Source: Curtobacterium flaccumfaciens pv. betae (lineage in GTDB: Bacteria; Actinomycetota; Actinomycetes; Actinomycetales; Microbacteriaceae). From it: a stretch of DNA of 64,000 nucleotides. Below the pieces are notes generated by a model. That model was not told the origin of the DNA. It saw only the letters and a list, made by a program, of their open reading frames with translations, and ran no database searches. Position 1 is the stretch's first letter. Each line of letters opens with the position of its first letter. The stretch lies in NCBI RefSeq assembly GCF_026241855.1, contig NZ_JAPJDC010000001.1, positions 1,302,001 to 1,366,000 of the forward strand. The letters run 5' to 3'. Below are positions 21,848 through 31,711 of the stretch, in pieces. The translations under genes were made by a program, and so were the position numbers.

Positions 21848-22978
21848 ATGACCGAAGCCTGGCCGGCCCTGCCCGACGGCTCCCGACTGGCTCTGCGGGA
21901 GATCCTCATCCACGGGGTGCTCTCCCGCGCCGAGATCGCTCGGTCACTCGGGCTCTCACGGGCGAGCCTCACGCGGGCGATGCGCATCCTCGTGTCACAG
22001 CGGCTGGTGGTCGAGGTCGGCACTGATGTGCGCGGCGCCACCGGCCGGCCGTCGGAGCTCCTGCAGGTGAGCAGCGGGCAGTGGGAGTTCCTCGGCATCA
22101 AGCTCACGAAGGACCGCCTGTACGCCGCGGTCACGGACCTGGGTGGACGGGTCCTCGCCCTGCACGAAGAAGGCATCGACGACACCGCCGCCGAGTCGCT
22201 CGCGGAGCAGATCACGGCGGTGCTCGGCCGACTCCGTGCTGCGCACCCGGCCATCTGCGCGATCGGCGTCTCGCTGCCCGGCGACGTCATGGTCCGCGCG
22301 GGGGAGTCCGTCGTCGCGGCGTCGGTGTTCCTCGGGTGGCACGAGGTGCCGTTCGCCCGGATGCTCGAGGAACGGACGGGCATCGCCACCTTCACGGCGA
22401 ACGACGTCCACGCGCTCACGGCGAAGGAGCACTGGTTCGGTGCGGGTGCCGGCCGCGGGTCAATGGTGCTCGTGACGGTCGGCGAGGGACTGGGCCTCGG
22501 GCTCATCGCGAACGGGCAGGTCTCCACCGGGGAGCACGGGCGGCTGGGGCGGATCGGCCACCTTCCCGTCCTCGGAGGCGGTCCAGACTGTGGCCTCGGT
22601 CACGCCGGGTGTGCCTCGAGCTACCTGCCCAGCCCGGTCATCGTGCGGAACGCCGGCCACGAGGGGAAGACCTACGACCAGGTGGTCGAGCTCGCCCGGG
22701 ACGGCGACGAGGCAGCCCTCGCTGCGTTCGAGGATGCGGGCCGCGCCCTCGGGGTCCTGCTCGCCACCGCGGTGCACATCGCCGACCCCGCAGCGATCGT
22801 GCTGACGGGCGACGGGCTGCCCGTGTACGACCTGGCGCGGGCGACCGTCGACGACGCGATGCGGGCCGCCCTGGCGCCGTACACCGAGCCGGTCACGGTG
22901 GAGGTACAGCCGTTCGAGTTCTCGGAGTGGGCACGAGCCGGGGCGGTGCTCGCCATCCGTCGGCTGCTGGGGGAGTGA
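21848..22978 (+). CDS. ROK-family transcriptional regulator
   Basis: The 376-residue protein has an N-terminal winged helix (about 18-65; LSRAEIARSLGLSRASLTRAM) and a C-terminal ROK sugar-kinase-like domain (about 80-370). The zinc motif is reduced: GH is followed by CGLGHAGCAS, with two cysteines instead of the usual three of CxCGxxGCxE, as often seen in regulators that bind sugar but do not phosphorylate it. It is placed directly before the glycosidase cluster, and both plus-strand promoters there carry TTAGTT half-sites like those of ROK repressors such as XylR, so it is probably the cluster repressor. GGAGG precedes the ATG; TAGGAT (21822-21827) is a possible -10. Confidence 0.9.
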   Translation: MTEAWPALPDGSRLALREILIHGVLSRAEIARSLGLSRASLTRAMRILVSQRLVVEVGTDVRGATGRPSELLQVSSGQWEFLGIKLTKDRLYAAVTDLGGRVLALHEEGIDDTAAESLAEQITAVLGRLRAAHPAICAIGVSLPGDVMVRAGESVVAASVFLGWHEVPFARMLEERTGIATFTANDVHALTAKEHWFGAGAGRGSMVLVTVGEGLGLGLIANGQVSTGEHGRLGRIGHLPVLGGGPDCGLGHAGCASSYLPSPVIVRNAGHEGKTYDQVVELARDGDEAALAAFEDAGRALGVLLATAVHIADPAAIVLTGDGLPVYDLARATVDDAMRAALAPYTEPVTVEVQPFEFSEWARAGAVLAIRRLLGE

Positions 22979-23002
22979 TCGGCCGAGAGAGCCGGTAGAG
23001 GT

Positions 23003-23036
23003 TTCGACGCGTTAGTTACACACGTTGACAAACGCG
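23003..23036 (+). promoter_or_regulatory. GH42-GH36 promoter with ROK-type operator
   Basis: A -35 like TTCGAC (23003-23008) is followed after 17 nt by TGACAA (23026-23031). The 25-bp operator 23012-23036 starts with TTAGTT and has ACAAAC toward its right end, exactly 9 nt after the -35 start. The same spacing occurs at 29914-29947. A TTGACA inside the operator (23025-23030) could also be used as a -35. Confidence 0.55.
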
Positions 23037-23083
23037 GACGCAGACGGGAGGCTTGAGCGGTCCACACCATCGAAGGAGATGCC

Positions 23084-25099
23084 GTGACCGCTGCCCCCAC
23101 CGTCCCCTGGCCGACCGACGGCCTGTCGTTCGGCGGCGACTACAGCCCCGAGCAGTGGCCCCGGGAGACCTGGCTCGAGGACGTCCGACTGATGCGCGAG
23201 GCCGGGGTGAACCTGGTCACCGTCGGGGTGTTCTCGTGGACACTGCTCGAGCGGTCGCCGGGGGACTTCACGTGGGAGTGGCTCGACGACGTGCTCGCGC
23301 TGCTGCACGAGCACGGCATCGCGGTGGACCTCGCGACGCCGACCGCTGCCCCGCCGAACTGGCTGCTGACCGCACACCCGGAGATCCTGCCCGTGGACGC
23401 GACGGAGCGGCGGGAACGACCGGGTGGGCGACTCGGGTGGTGCCCGGCCTCCGAGCTGTTCCGGGAGCACGCGCTCCGCATGGTCGACGCGCTGGCCGAG
23501 CGGTACGGCCGACATCCGGCGGTGCGGCTCTGGCACGTGAGCAACGAGCTCGGCGGCGGCAACGGCCGGTGCTACTGCGAGGAGTCGGCAGCGGACTTCC
23601 GGCACTGGCTCGTCGCGAAGTACGGCGACGTCGAGGCCGCGAACGACGCGTGGGGCGCGGCCTTCTGGGGGCACACCTACAGCTCGTTCGACGATGTCTC
23701 GCCGCCGCGCGGTGTGGGCGGAGCGCCGAACCCCGGGCTCGCGCTGGACTTCGAGCGGTACTCGTCCGACGCGCTGCTCCGCCAGTACGACGCTGAGAAA
23801 GCCGTCATCGAGCAGCACTCGGACGTGCCGGTCACGACGAACTTCATGGTGGGTGCCGGGTCGCAGGTCGTCGACTACGCCGGCTGGGCCAAGCACGTGG
23901 CGATCGTCGCGAACGACCACTACACGCTCGTCGATGACGCCCGCCGCGAGCAGGACCTCGCGCTGGCCGGTGACCGGATGCGCGGGATGTCGGCGGACCG
24001 CCGTCCCTGGCTGCTCATGGAGCACTCGACGGGTGGCCCGAGCTGGCAGCAGCGCAACCGCGCCAAGGAACCGGCCGAGCTCGTCCGGAACGCCCTGGCG
24101 CACGTCGCGCACGGGTCGGACGGGGCGCTGTTCTTCCAGTGGCGGGCCTCCACCGCGGGCGCGGAGCAGTTCCACTCGGCGATGCTCCCGCACGCCGGCA
24201 CCCGCACACGCATCTGGCGCGAGGTGCTCGCCCTCGGCCGGGCGCTGCAGGACCTCGCACCCGTGCAGGGCACCCGAGTCGAGCCGGCCCGGGTCGCGAT
24301 CGTCGTGGACGAGGCCTCCGGGTGGGCCGTGCAGTCGGGGCTCAAGCCGCACCGGGGCCTGCGCTACGGCCGGGAGCTCCGCGCCTGGCACCGCGCGTTC
24401 CACGACCGGCAGGTGCTGACGGACGTGGTCCCCGCCGACGCCGACCTGGACGGCTACGACGTGGTCGTCGTGCCGATGATGCTCATCGTCGACGATGCGA
24501 CCGCCGCGCGGTTGTCCGCCGTGGTGGACCGCGGCGCCACCCTGATCGTCACGTACCTGTCCGGCGTCGCCGACGAGACCGCGCGCATCCGCACCGGGGG
24601 CTACCCGGGAGCGTTCCGCCAGGTGCTCGGCGCCTGGAGCGAGGAGTTCACCCCGCTGCAGCGCGACGAACGCTGGACCCTCGACGACGGCGAGGTCGTC
24701 ACCGACTGGGCCGAAGCGGTCGTGCTCGAGGACGCCGAGTCCGTGCTCCGGTACACCGACGGCCCGCTCGCGGGCCGGCCCGCCGTCACGCGCCGCGCCG
24801 TCGGCGGCGGCGCCTGGTACGTGTCCGCGATGCTCGCGGACGACAGCATCCAACGGCTCGTGGACGGGGTGATCGCGGAGCGGGGGATCCTGCGGACGGT
24901 CACCGGGCCTCCCGGCCTGGAGGCGGTGCGTCGCGTCGGCGACGACGGTTCCGCCTTCCTGTTCCTCGTCAACCACCGTGCTGACGACGTCACGGTCGTC
25001 GCGTCCGGGACGGACCTGCTCGACGGGTCCGGCCACGGGCCGGACACCGTCGTGCCGGCCGGACGCGTCCGCGTGCTGCGCGAGGAGCGGGTCTCGTGA
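23084..25099 (+). CDS. Beta-galactosidase, GH42 family
   Basis: The 671-residue protein has the three GH42 domains: a TIM barrel (about 10-390), a trimerisation domain (about 395-600) and a short C-terminal beta domain. The acid/base glutamate is Glu155 (WHVSNELGG) and the nucleophile Glu313 (LLMEHSTGG). It lacks a signal peptide, so it acts in the cytoplasm on imported short galactosides. The GTG start at 23084 is preceded by AAGGAG. Its stop overlaps the start of the GH36 gene (GTGA), so both are made from one mRNA. Specificity (beta-1,4, beta-1,3 or arabinogalactan fragments) cannot be told from the sequence. Confidence 0.93.
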   Translation: MTAAPTVPWPTDGLSFGGDYSPEQWPRETWLEDVRLMREAGVNLVTVGVFSWTLLERSPGDFTWEWLDDVLALLHEHGIAVDLATPTAAPPNWLLTAHPEILPVDATERRERPGGRLGWCPASELFREHALRMVDALAERYGRHPAVRLWHVSNELGGGNGRCYCEESAADFRHWLVAKYGDVEAANDAWGAAFWGHTYSSFDDVSPPRGVGGAPNPGLALDFERYSSDALLRQYDAEKAVIEQHSDVPVTTNFMVGAGSQVVDYAGWAKHVAIVANDHYTLVDDARREQDLALAGDRMRGMSADRRPWLLMEHSTGGPSWQQRNRAKEPAELVRNALAHVAHGSDGALFFQWRASTAGAEQFHSAMLPHAGTRTRIWREVLALGRALQDLAPVQGTRVEPARVAIVVDEASGWAVQSGLKPHRGLRYGRELRAWHRAFHDRQVLTDVVPADADLDGYDVVVVPMMLIVDDATAARLSAVVDRGATLIVTYLSGVADETARIRTGGYPGAFRQVLGAWSEEFTPLQRDERWTLDDGEVVTDWAEAVVLEDAESVLRYTDGPLAGRPAVTRRAVGGGAWYVSAMLADDSIQRLVDGVIAERGILRTVTGPPGLEAVRRVGDDGSAFLFLVNHRADDVTVVASGTDLLDGSGHGPDTVVPAGRVRVLREERVS

Positions 25100-27267
25100 C
25101 CGTCGTGGAGCGCGAGTCGACAGCCGTCGGTGCAGGCGATCGACGGGTGCACGTGCTGCGATCAGCCGGGGTGTCGCTGGTGCTGGCCTCCGCGGCGGAC
25201 GGGCTGCCCGAGGTGCTGCACTGGGGTCGGGACGTCGGGCCCGTCGCGCCGGACGACACGGCCGACCTGCTGCTCGCACTCGGCCGGCCGCTCGGACCGA
25301 GTGCGCTCGACGCGCGGTGGCCCCTCACGGTGCTGCCGACCGAGCGCGACGGGTGGGAGGGTCGACCGGGGATCGCGGGGCACGTGGACGGGCTGCCGCT
25401 CGTGCCGCGGTGGCGCGACGTCGCCACGGCGGTCGTCTCCGTCGCGGACGAACAGCGGATCGTCGTGACCGCCAAGTCGGACTCGGTGGCGCTCCGGAGC
25501 GAGTTCGCGCTCGACACCGCCGGGGTGCTGCGGGTGCGGCACACGGTGACGAACACGCACGCCGAACCCGTGCACGTGCAGGCGCTCGAGGCGACGCTGC
25601 CGGTGGGGGAGCGGATCACCGAGGTGCTCGACCTGGGCGGACGGTGGACCCGTGAGCGCACCCCGCAGCGCCGGGCCGCGACCGCCGGGAGCCACGCGCG
25701 CGAGAGCCGTCGCGGGCGGACCGGCCACGACTCGCCGACGTTGCTCGTGCTCGGGACGCCCGGGTTCTCGGATGCCGAGGGCGAGCTGTGGGCGGTGCAC
25801 CTGGCCTGGAGCGCCGACTCGGTGTACCGGTACGACCAGCTCGCCGAGGCGCGACCGCTGCTCGGTGCCGGGGAACTGCTGCGCGCCGGCGAGGTCGTGC
25901 TCGGCGAGGGGGAGTCGTTCACCGCCCCCGACGCCGTGTTCGTGTGGAGCGACACCGGGATCGACGGGCTGTCCGACCGCCTGCACGACTCGTTGCGCAG
26001 TCGCCCGGGGCACCCGCGACGACCCCGGCCCGTGGTGCTGAACACGTGGGAGGCCGTCTACTACCGGCAGGAGCTCGAACCCCTGGTGGCACTGGCGGAG
26101 ACGGCGGCGGACATCGGCGTCGAGCGGTTCGTGCTCGACGACGGGTGGTTCCTCGGCCGGCGGTCGGACTCGACCTCGCTCGGGGACTGGCGCGTCGACC
26201 CGACGGTGTGGCCGGACGGGCTGGCACCGCTCGTCGACCGGGTGCGTGCGCTCGGCATGGAGTTCGGGCTGTGGTTCGAGCCCGAGATGGTCAGCCCGGT
26301 GTCCGAGCTGGCGGAGGCCCACCCCGAGTGGATGCTGCAGCGTCCCGAGGACGACGTCCGCACGTGGCGGAACCAGTACGTGCTCGACATGGCGAACCCG
26401 CTGGCCCGGCACCACGTGCTCGAGAGCATGTCCCGCGTGATCGGTGCGCACCACGTCGACTTCGTGAAGTGGGACCAGAACCGGGACATCGTGCACGCGG
26501 TGCACGCGGGTCGCGCCGGCATCGACGCGCACACCCGCGGCGTGTACGCGCTGATGGACGAGCTGCGTGCGCGGCACCCGTGGCTCGAGATCGAGGCGTG
26601 CGCGAGCGGCGGTGCCCGGATCGACCTCGGCGTACTCGAGCGGACCGACCGGGTGTGGCCGTCGGACTCGAACGACGCCTTCGAGCGACTGCCGATCCAG
26701 CGCTGGACCGAGGCGCTGCTCCCGCTCGAGCTGATCGGTTCGCACGTCGGGCCGGAGGTCTCGCACACCACGGGCCGGCACCTCGACCTGGACTTCCGGA
26801 TGGCGGTGTCGCTGTTCGGCTCGGCCGGCATCGAGACCGACATCACCAAGCTGTCACCCGAGGAGCTCGACCGGCTCCGGGCCTGGACGGCGCTGTACCG
26901 ACGGGAGCGCGGGCTGCTGCACTCCGGGCGGCTGCGGCACCTGGACCTCGGGGACCCGGGGACGGTGGCGACGTCGGTCGTGGCCACCGACCGTTCGCGG
27001 GCGCTGGTGCGGGTGGCGCGGACGGAGACGGGGCCGAGGTCGTTGCCGGTGCCGCTCCGGGTGCGCGGACTCGACCGGTCGCGGCGCTACCGGCTCGCCC
27101 CGGTGGCCGGGCTCGCCGTGCCGCACGGGCTCGACATGGTGCCGCCGGAGTGGCTCGTGCGCGGGCACCTGGAACTGACCGGCGCCGTGCTCGAGGACGT
27201 CGGCGCACGGCTCCCGCTGCTCGCCCCCGCGACCGCGATCGTGCTGGAGCTCCGCGCGCTCGACTGA
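25096..27267 (+). CDS. Alpha-galactosidase, GH36 family
   Basis: The 723-residue protein has the N-terminal beta-supersandwich (about 1-310), the catalytic barrel (about 310-640) and a C-terminal beta domain. The nucleophile is Asp460 in FVKWDQNRD and the acid/base is Asp524 in WPSDSND; LDDGWF near 350 is the substrate-binding start of the barrel. It should remove alpha-1,6-galactose from raffinose-type sugars or galactomannan oligosaccharides in the cytoplasm. Its GTG overlaps the GH42 stop. A long hairpin (27280-27325) lies just after the stop and probably ends the two-gene transcript. Confidence 0.93.
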   Translation: MTVVERESTAVGAGDRRVHVLRSAGVSLVLASAADGLPEVLHWGRDVGPVAPDDTADLLLALGRPLGPSALDARWPLTVLPTERDGWEGRPGIAGHVDGLPLVPRWRDVATAVVSVADEQRIVVTAKSDSVALRSEFALDTAGVLRVRHTVTNTHAEPVHVQALEATLPVGERITEVLDLGGRWTRERTPQRRAATAGSHARESRRGRTGHDSPTLLVLGTPGFSDAEGELWAVHLAWSADSVYRYDQLAEARPLLGAGELLRAGEVVLGEGESFTAPDAVFVWSDTGIDGLSDRLHDSLRSRPGHPRRPRPVVLNTWEAVYYRQELEPLVALAETAADIGVERFVLDDGWFLGRRSDSTSLGDWRVDPTVWPDGLAPLVDRVRALGMEFGLWFEPEMVSPVSELAEAHPEWMLQRPEDDVRTWRNQYVLDMANPLARHHVLESMSRVIGAHHVDFVKWDQNRDIVHAVHAGRAGIDAHTRGVYALMDELRARHPWLEIEACASGGARIDLGVLERTDRVWPSDSNDAFERLPIQRWTEALLPLELIGSHVGPEVSHTTGRHLDLDFRMAVSLFGSAGIETDITKLSPEELDRLRAWTALYRRERGLLHSGRLRHLDLGDPGTVATSVVATDRSRALVRVARTETGPRSLPVPLRVRGLDRSRRYRLAPVAGLAVPHGLDMVPPEWLVRGHLELTGAVLEDVGARLPLLAPATAIVLELRALD

Positions 27268-27279
27268 GCACGTTCGACC

Positions 27280-27325
27280 GACGGTTCCGGTTCGCGAACC
27301 CGGGGGATCGTGAACCGGAACCGTC
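27280..27325. repeat. 46-bp hairpin repeat, copy 1 (probable bidirectional terminator)
   Basis: GACGGTTCCGGTTC (27280-27293) is the perfect complement of GAACCGGAACCGTC (27312-27325), with an 18-nt loop ending in GGGGATCGT. It separates the convergent GH36 and GH2 genes. A near-identical element with the same loop length lies at 37838-37883. Confidence 0.8.
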
Positions 27326-27340
27326 AGCGCGACGCCCCGG

Positions 27341-29875
27341 TCAGGGCAGGAGCGAACCCGCGTGTCGGAGGACGAGCGGGTGGTCGAGCTCCTGTGCAGC
27401 GATGCCCGGCGCTCCCGTCACCGTGAAGGTCACCGACTCGCCGGGGAGCAGGGACACCAACCCGTCGTCGACGCGGGCGGCCGCATCCACGCGGTCGGGG
27501 AACAGCGAGACGTCGCGCGCGTACGCCGTCGCCGTCACGGTGACCGTCGCGCCGTCGTCCGTCGCCGACACGACCGTGGACAGGGGCGAGGGCTCGAGTG
27601 CCTGGTCGACGACCTCGGCGAAGTCGTGCACCGTGCGGGTGCCGGCTCCCGTGACGACGAGGACCTCGGAACCGGGGTCGCCCGGTACCGCGAGCGACGA
27701 CGGCAGCTGCACCCGGGCGGCATCGGCGGGGTCGGCCGCGAGCGTGAACAACGACGACTCGAGCACGGTGCCGTCGAAGGCGACGCGGGAGACCGTGACC
27801 TCGTCGGCAACCGACGCCCCGGACGCGTTGACGAGGACGACGTCGAGCCCACCCTGGCCGCCGGACGACGGCTGCACGGTGAGCAGCACGGGCTGGTAGG
27901 CCTGCCGGACGGCGTACCAGACGGGCTTCCGGATGCCGGCGTGGTCGACGAGGGCCCAGGACACCACGGGCCAGTCGTCGTTGAGCTGCCAGACGACCAT
28001 GCCGGTGTTGTCGGGCGTGCGGGAGCGGAACCACTCCATGCCGAAGCGGATCGCGTGCGCCTGGTTGAGCTGCGCGGCGAAGTGCCAGTCCTCGATGCTC
28101 GTCGGCGACGGCAGGTGCCCGCGCATGCCGTCGGCGAGCTTCCGGTTGCCCTGGTCGGCCTTCTGGTGCACGAGCATCTCGTGGCCGTCCGGGTCGAGGG
28201 GCTCGTCGTGCACCACCGCGGTCAGGGTCGACCACGCCGGCGGGCCCTGGAACCCGAACTCGGCGACGAACCGCGGCTCCCAGTCGGCGTAGGCGCGGTA
28301 GTCGAGGCGGTTCCAGACGTCCCAGATGTGCACGCTTCCGTTCCGCTGGTCGTTCGGCGTCAGGTACTCGTCGAACGAGAACGGGCTGCCCGGCGTGTAC
28401 GGCCGGGTCGGGTCCAGCTCGGCGACGACCGACGGCAGCAGGGAACGGTAGTAGCCGTTGCCCCAGGTCCGGCCGACGAGCGACGGCCGCCAGCCCCACT
28501 CGGCGTAGGCGACGAGGTTCTCGTTGTTGCCGTTCCACACCACGAGCGACGGGTGCGGGCTGAGGCGGGTGACGGCCTCGCGGACCTCGGGCTCGACCTC
28601 GTCGGCGAGCCAGGGCTCCTCGGCGTAGGCGGCACAGGCGAACAGGAAGTCCTGCCACACCAGGACGCCGAGCTCGTCGCACCGGTCGTACAGGTCGTCG
28701 GACTCGTAGATGCCGCCGCCCCAGATGCGGAGCAGGTTCATGTTCGCGTCGATCGCGTCCTGGATCCGGTCCGCGTACCGCTCGGGTGTCATCTCGGTCA
28801 GGTAGGCGTGGTCGGGGATCCAGTTCGCCCCGCGCACCATGACCGGACGGCCGTTGACGCGGAGCAGGAACGGTGCCCCGCCGGCGTCGGCAGCGGTGTC
28901 GAGCGTGACGGTGCGGAAGCCCACGCGGCCGGTCCACAGGTCGTCGCCGACCTCGACCCGGACGTCGTACAGCGGCTGGTCGCCCTCGCCGCGGGGCCAC
29001 CAGACGGCGACGTCGGGGACCTCGAGGCGGACGGTCGCCGCGCCGTCGACGACGGGGCGCGCGCCGACCACCCGGCCGGCGGTGTCGGAGCCCGGGTGCC
29101 CTGCGGACGCGGGGTGCGGGGCCAGGGTGATCCGGGCCTCCGGGCCGCTGCCCGCGGAACCGTCCGCGGACGCGACGGGCGCGCTGCCGATCGCCTGCGA
29201 GAAGGAGCCGGTGGAGCCGGCGTGCTCGACGTCGACGTGGGACGTCAGCACCCCGGTGGTGCCGTCGAGGTCGACGAGCGGGCGGACGGCCGCGATGCGG
29301 ACGCCGCTCCAGGACTCGATGCCGATCGACTTCCAGACGCCGCTCGTGGCGACGTCGACGCCCCAGTCCCACCCGAAGTTCGACGCGTTCTTGCGCAGCG
29401 CGTTGTAGGGGTGGTGGTTGACGTGGGGCAGCTCGCCGCCGTGCAGTGCGGACAGACGCTCGGCTGCGGGGACGGGCGCGTCGAACGTGACGACGAGCTC
29501 GTTCGTGCCCGGTCGGAGCAGGTGCCCGACGGGGAACCGGTACGAGCGGTGCTGGTTGGCGGTGGTCGCGACGACGATGCCGTTGAGCTCGATCGTGGCG
29601 AGGGTGTCGAGGCCCTCGGCGACGAGGTCGTGGCGGGTCTCGTCCGGCGCGGTCCACTCGAACGTGCGGCGGTAGCGCCAGACGGTGTCGCCGATCCACT
29701 GGGTGGCGGCCTCGCCGTCGCCGTCGAACGGGTCGGGGATCCGGCCGGCCCGCAGCAGGTCGGTGTGCACGCAGCCGGGGACCTGCGCCTCGACCGGTTC
29801 GCGGTGCTCCGCCGACTGCTCGGGCCCGGTCACCGCCTCGAGGGTCCACGTGCCGTCCAGGGTGGTCCGCTCCAT
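27341..29875 (-). CDS. Beta-mannosidase, GH2 family
   Basis: The 844-residue protein has the GH2 layout: sugar-binding jelly roll (about 1-190), immunoglobulin-like domain, TIM barrel (about 300-620) and C-terminal beta domains. The acid/base is Glu452 in WNGNNEN and the nucleophile Glu539 in EFGFQGPP; NASNFGWDWG near residue 162 is typical of mannosidases. It should release mannose from short beta-1,4-mannosides inside the cell. The ATG at 29875 has GAGGAG upstream. It is divergent from the ABC operon, so the operator region at 29923-29947 may control both directions. Confidence 0.93.
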   Translation of the reverse strand: MERTTLDGTWTLEAVTGPEQSAEHREPVEAQVPGCVHTDLLRAGRIPDPFDGDGEAATQWIGDTVWRYRRTFEWTAPDETRHDLVAEGLDTLATIELNGIVVATTANQHRSYRFPVGHLLRPGTNELVVTFDAPVPAAERLSALHGGELPHVNHHPYNALRKNASNFGWDWGVDVATSGVWKSIGIESWSGVRIAAVRPLVDLDGTTGVLTSHVDVEHAGSTGSFSQAIGSAPVASADGSAGSGPEARITLAPHPASAGHPGSDTAGRVVGARPVVDGAATVRLEVPDVAVWWPRGEGDQPLYDVRVEVGDDLWTGRVGFRTVTLDTAADAGGAPFLLRVNGRPVMVRGANWIPDHAYLTEMTPERYADRIQDAIDANMNLLRIWGGGIYESDDLYDRCDELGVLVWQDFLFACAAYAEEPWLADEVEPEVREAVTRLSPHPSLVVWNGNNENLVAYAEWGWRPSLVGRTWGNGYYRSLLPSVVAELDPTRPYTPGSPFSFDEYLTPNDQRNGSVHIWDVWNRLDYRAYADWEPRFVAEFGFQGPPAWSTLTAVVHDEPLDPDGHEMLVHQKADQGNRKLADGMRGHLPSPTSIEDWHFAAQLNQAHAIRFGMEWFRSRTPDNTGMVVWQLNDDWPVVSWALVDHAGIRKPVWYAVRQAYQPVLLTVQPSSGGQGGLDVVLVNASGASVADEVTVSRVAFDGTVLESSLFTLAADPADAARVQLPSSLAVPGDPGSEVLVVTGAGTRTVHDFAEVVDQALEPSPLSTVVSATDDGATVTVTATAYARDVSLFPDRVDAAARVDDGLVSLLPGESVTFTVTGAPGIAAQELDHPLVLRHAGSLLP

Positions 29876-29913
29876 TGCGTCTCCTCATCGTTACGGGGCC
29901 GTGACCCGACCCC

Positions 29914-29947
29914 TTGACCGCCTTAGTTTACGCGTGTAACAATCACG
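29914..29947 (+). promoter_or_regulatory. ABC operon promoter with ROK-type operator
   Basis: TTGACC (29914-29919), a 17-nt spacer and TAACAA (29937-29942) form a promoter. The operator 29923-29947 begins with TTAGTT and has AACAA at the same relative position as the GH42 operator. The leader to the ATG at 29992 is about 43 nt. Confidence 0.6.
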
Positions 29948-29991
29948 CTCACAACGTGGACCCTGCGACGACGCAGACCGAGAGGACAACG

Positions 29992-31677
29992 ATGTTCAAC
30001 CCAACCCGTTCACGGCTCGCCATCGGCGGCGCCGTTCTCCTCGCAGCCGGCCTCGCGCTCAGCGGCTGCAGCTCCAGCGGCACCGCCAGCACGAACGACG
30101 CCGCTGCCTCGACCCTGGTGGCGTACACCGGCCAGTCCGGCGACTACCAGATCAACTTCAACCCGTGGTCGCCGTCCAACATCGGCGGCGTCGGCACGAT
30201 CTACGAGTCGCTCTTCTTCATCACCAACGTCAACACGAAGGACCCGAAGCCGCTGCTCGGCAAGTCCTACGAGTGGAACGACGACGGCACGCAGCTCACC
30301 ATCACGCTGCGCGACGGGGCCACCTGGAGCGACGGCGAGCCCTTCACCTCGAAGGACGTCGTGTTCACGCTCGACATGCTCAAGAAGCAGAAGGCCCTGA
30401 ACTCGATCGGCTACGACGGCACCGCGAAGGCCGACGGCGACGACAAGGTGGTCGTCTCGTTCGACAAGCCGTCGTTCGTGCTCGGCCCGAACCTGCTCGG
30501 CAAGACCTGGATCGTGCCCGAGCACCTGTGGAAGGACATCGACCCGACCACCGACGTCGTGCGTGAGCCCGTCGGCACCGGCCCGTACACGCTCGGCACC
30601 TTCAAGGCGCAGGCGTTCACCCTCGAGGCGAACAAGAAGTACTGGGACGGCGCCCCGGCCGTGAAGACCATCCGCTACCTGTCGCTCTCCGGCAACACCG
30701 CCGGCGCCGACGCACTGAAGCAGGGGTCGATCGACTGGCAGACCGGCCCGGTGCCGAACATGGACGACATCCCCGCCAACTACAACGGCTACGACGGCAT
30801 CACCGTCGGCCAGAACCAGATGGCCCTGCTGACCTGCTCGAACACCGACCTGGGGTGCGCCGGCCCGCAGACCGACCCGGCGGTCCGCCACGCGATCGCC
30901 GACGCCATCAACCGCAAGCAGCTCAACTCGCTGGCGTTCGAGAACACCGCGAGCGAGATCTCGCCGACCTTCGCGCTCACCACGACGCAGAAGGACACCA
31001 TCTCGAAGGACATCGAGCCGGCCGTGATGCCGGAGACCGCCGACACCGACGCGGCCGCCTCGACCCTCGAGGACGCCGGGTGGAAGAAGGGCTCCGACGG
31101 CATCTACGCCAAGGACGGCAAGAAGCTGTCCCTGACGGTCGAGGTCGTCACCGGGTGGACCGACTACATCACCGCGATCGACACGATGACGCAGCAGCTC
31201 AAGGCCGCGGGCATCGAGCTCAAGGCGCAGCAGTCGTCGTGGAACGAGTGGACCGACAAGAAGACCAAGGGCAACTTCGAGCTCGCGATCGACTCGCTCG
31301 GCCAGGGCCCGACGGCGAACCCGTACTACCTGTACAACAACTACTTCACGACGGCCAACACCGCGAAGGTCGGTGAAGCGGCCCCGATGAACATCTCGCG
31401 GTACAGCAACCCCGACGTCGACAAGGCCATCGCGAAGCTCGCCACGATCAACCCCGAGGACACCGCGGCGACCCAGCCCGAGCTCGACACGATTCAGGAG
31501 CACATCGTCGAGGACCTGCCCTACATCCCCGTGATGACGGGCGGCACGACGAGTGAGTTCCACGCGGCGAAGTTCACCGGCTGGCCGACGAAGGACGACC
31601 TGTACGCGTTCCCGGCGGTCTGGGCGAGCCCGGACAACGCCGAGATCTTCAAGGCGCTCAAGCCGGCGAAGGGCTGA
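29992..31677 (+). CDS. ABC transporter substrate-binding lipoprotein, Opp/Dpp (family 5) type
   Basis: The 561-residue protein has a lipoprotein signal (ALSGC, Cys26) and the family 5 fold used for peptides but also for oligosaccharides. Features are the LRDGATWSDGEPFTSKDVVF segment near residue 105, EPVGTGPY near 190 and the DPAVRHAIADAINR block near 300. Surrounding glycosidases make a beta-mannan or galacto-oligosaccharide ligand more likely than a peptide. AGAGGA lies 5 nt before the ATG at 29992; an upstream in-frame ATG-like start would lack a signal peptide. It is the first gene of a run of six. Confidence 0.92.
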   Translation: MFNPTRSRLAIGGAVLLAAGLALSGCSSSGTASTNDAAASTLVAYTGQSGDYQINFNPWSPSNIGGVGTIYESLFFITNVNTKDPKPLLGKSYEWNDDGTQLTITLRDGATWSDGEPFTSKDVVFTLDMLKKQKALNSIGYDGTAKADGDDKVVVSFDKPSFVLGPNLLGKTWIVPEHLWKDIDPTTDVVREPVGTGPYTLGTFKAQAFTLEANKKYWDGAPAVKTIRYLSLSGNTAGADALKQGSIDWQTGPVPNMDDIPANYNGYDGITVGQNQMALLTCSNTDLGCAGPQTDPAVRHAIADAINRKQLNSLAFENTASEISPTFALTTTQKDTISKDIEPAVMPETADTDAAASTLEDAGWKKGSDGIYAKDGKKLSLTVEVVTGWTDYITAIDTMTQQLKAAGIELKAQQSSWNEWTDKKTKGNFELAIDSLGQGPTANPYYLYNNYFTTANTAKVGEAAPMNISRYSNPDVDKAIAKLATINPEDTAATQPELDTIQEHIVEDLPYIPVMTGGTTSEFHAAKFTGWPTKDDLYAFPAVWASPDNAEIFKALKPAKG

Positions 31678-31711
31678 CACCGATGGGATCGCGACCGAGG
31701 GGCACTCGACG

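Noticed and set aside
27324-29888. 854-codon frame overlapping the GH2 gene on the same strand
   Set aside because: It is the alternative frame of the same strand, arginine/proline-rich and without motifs; the frame at 27341-29875 has GH2 catalytic residues.
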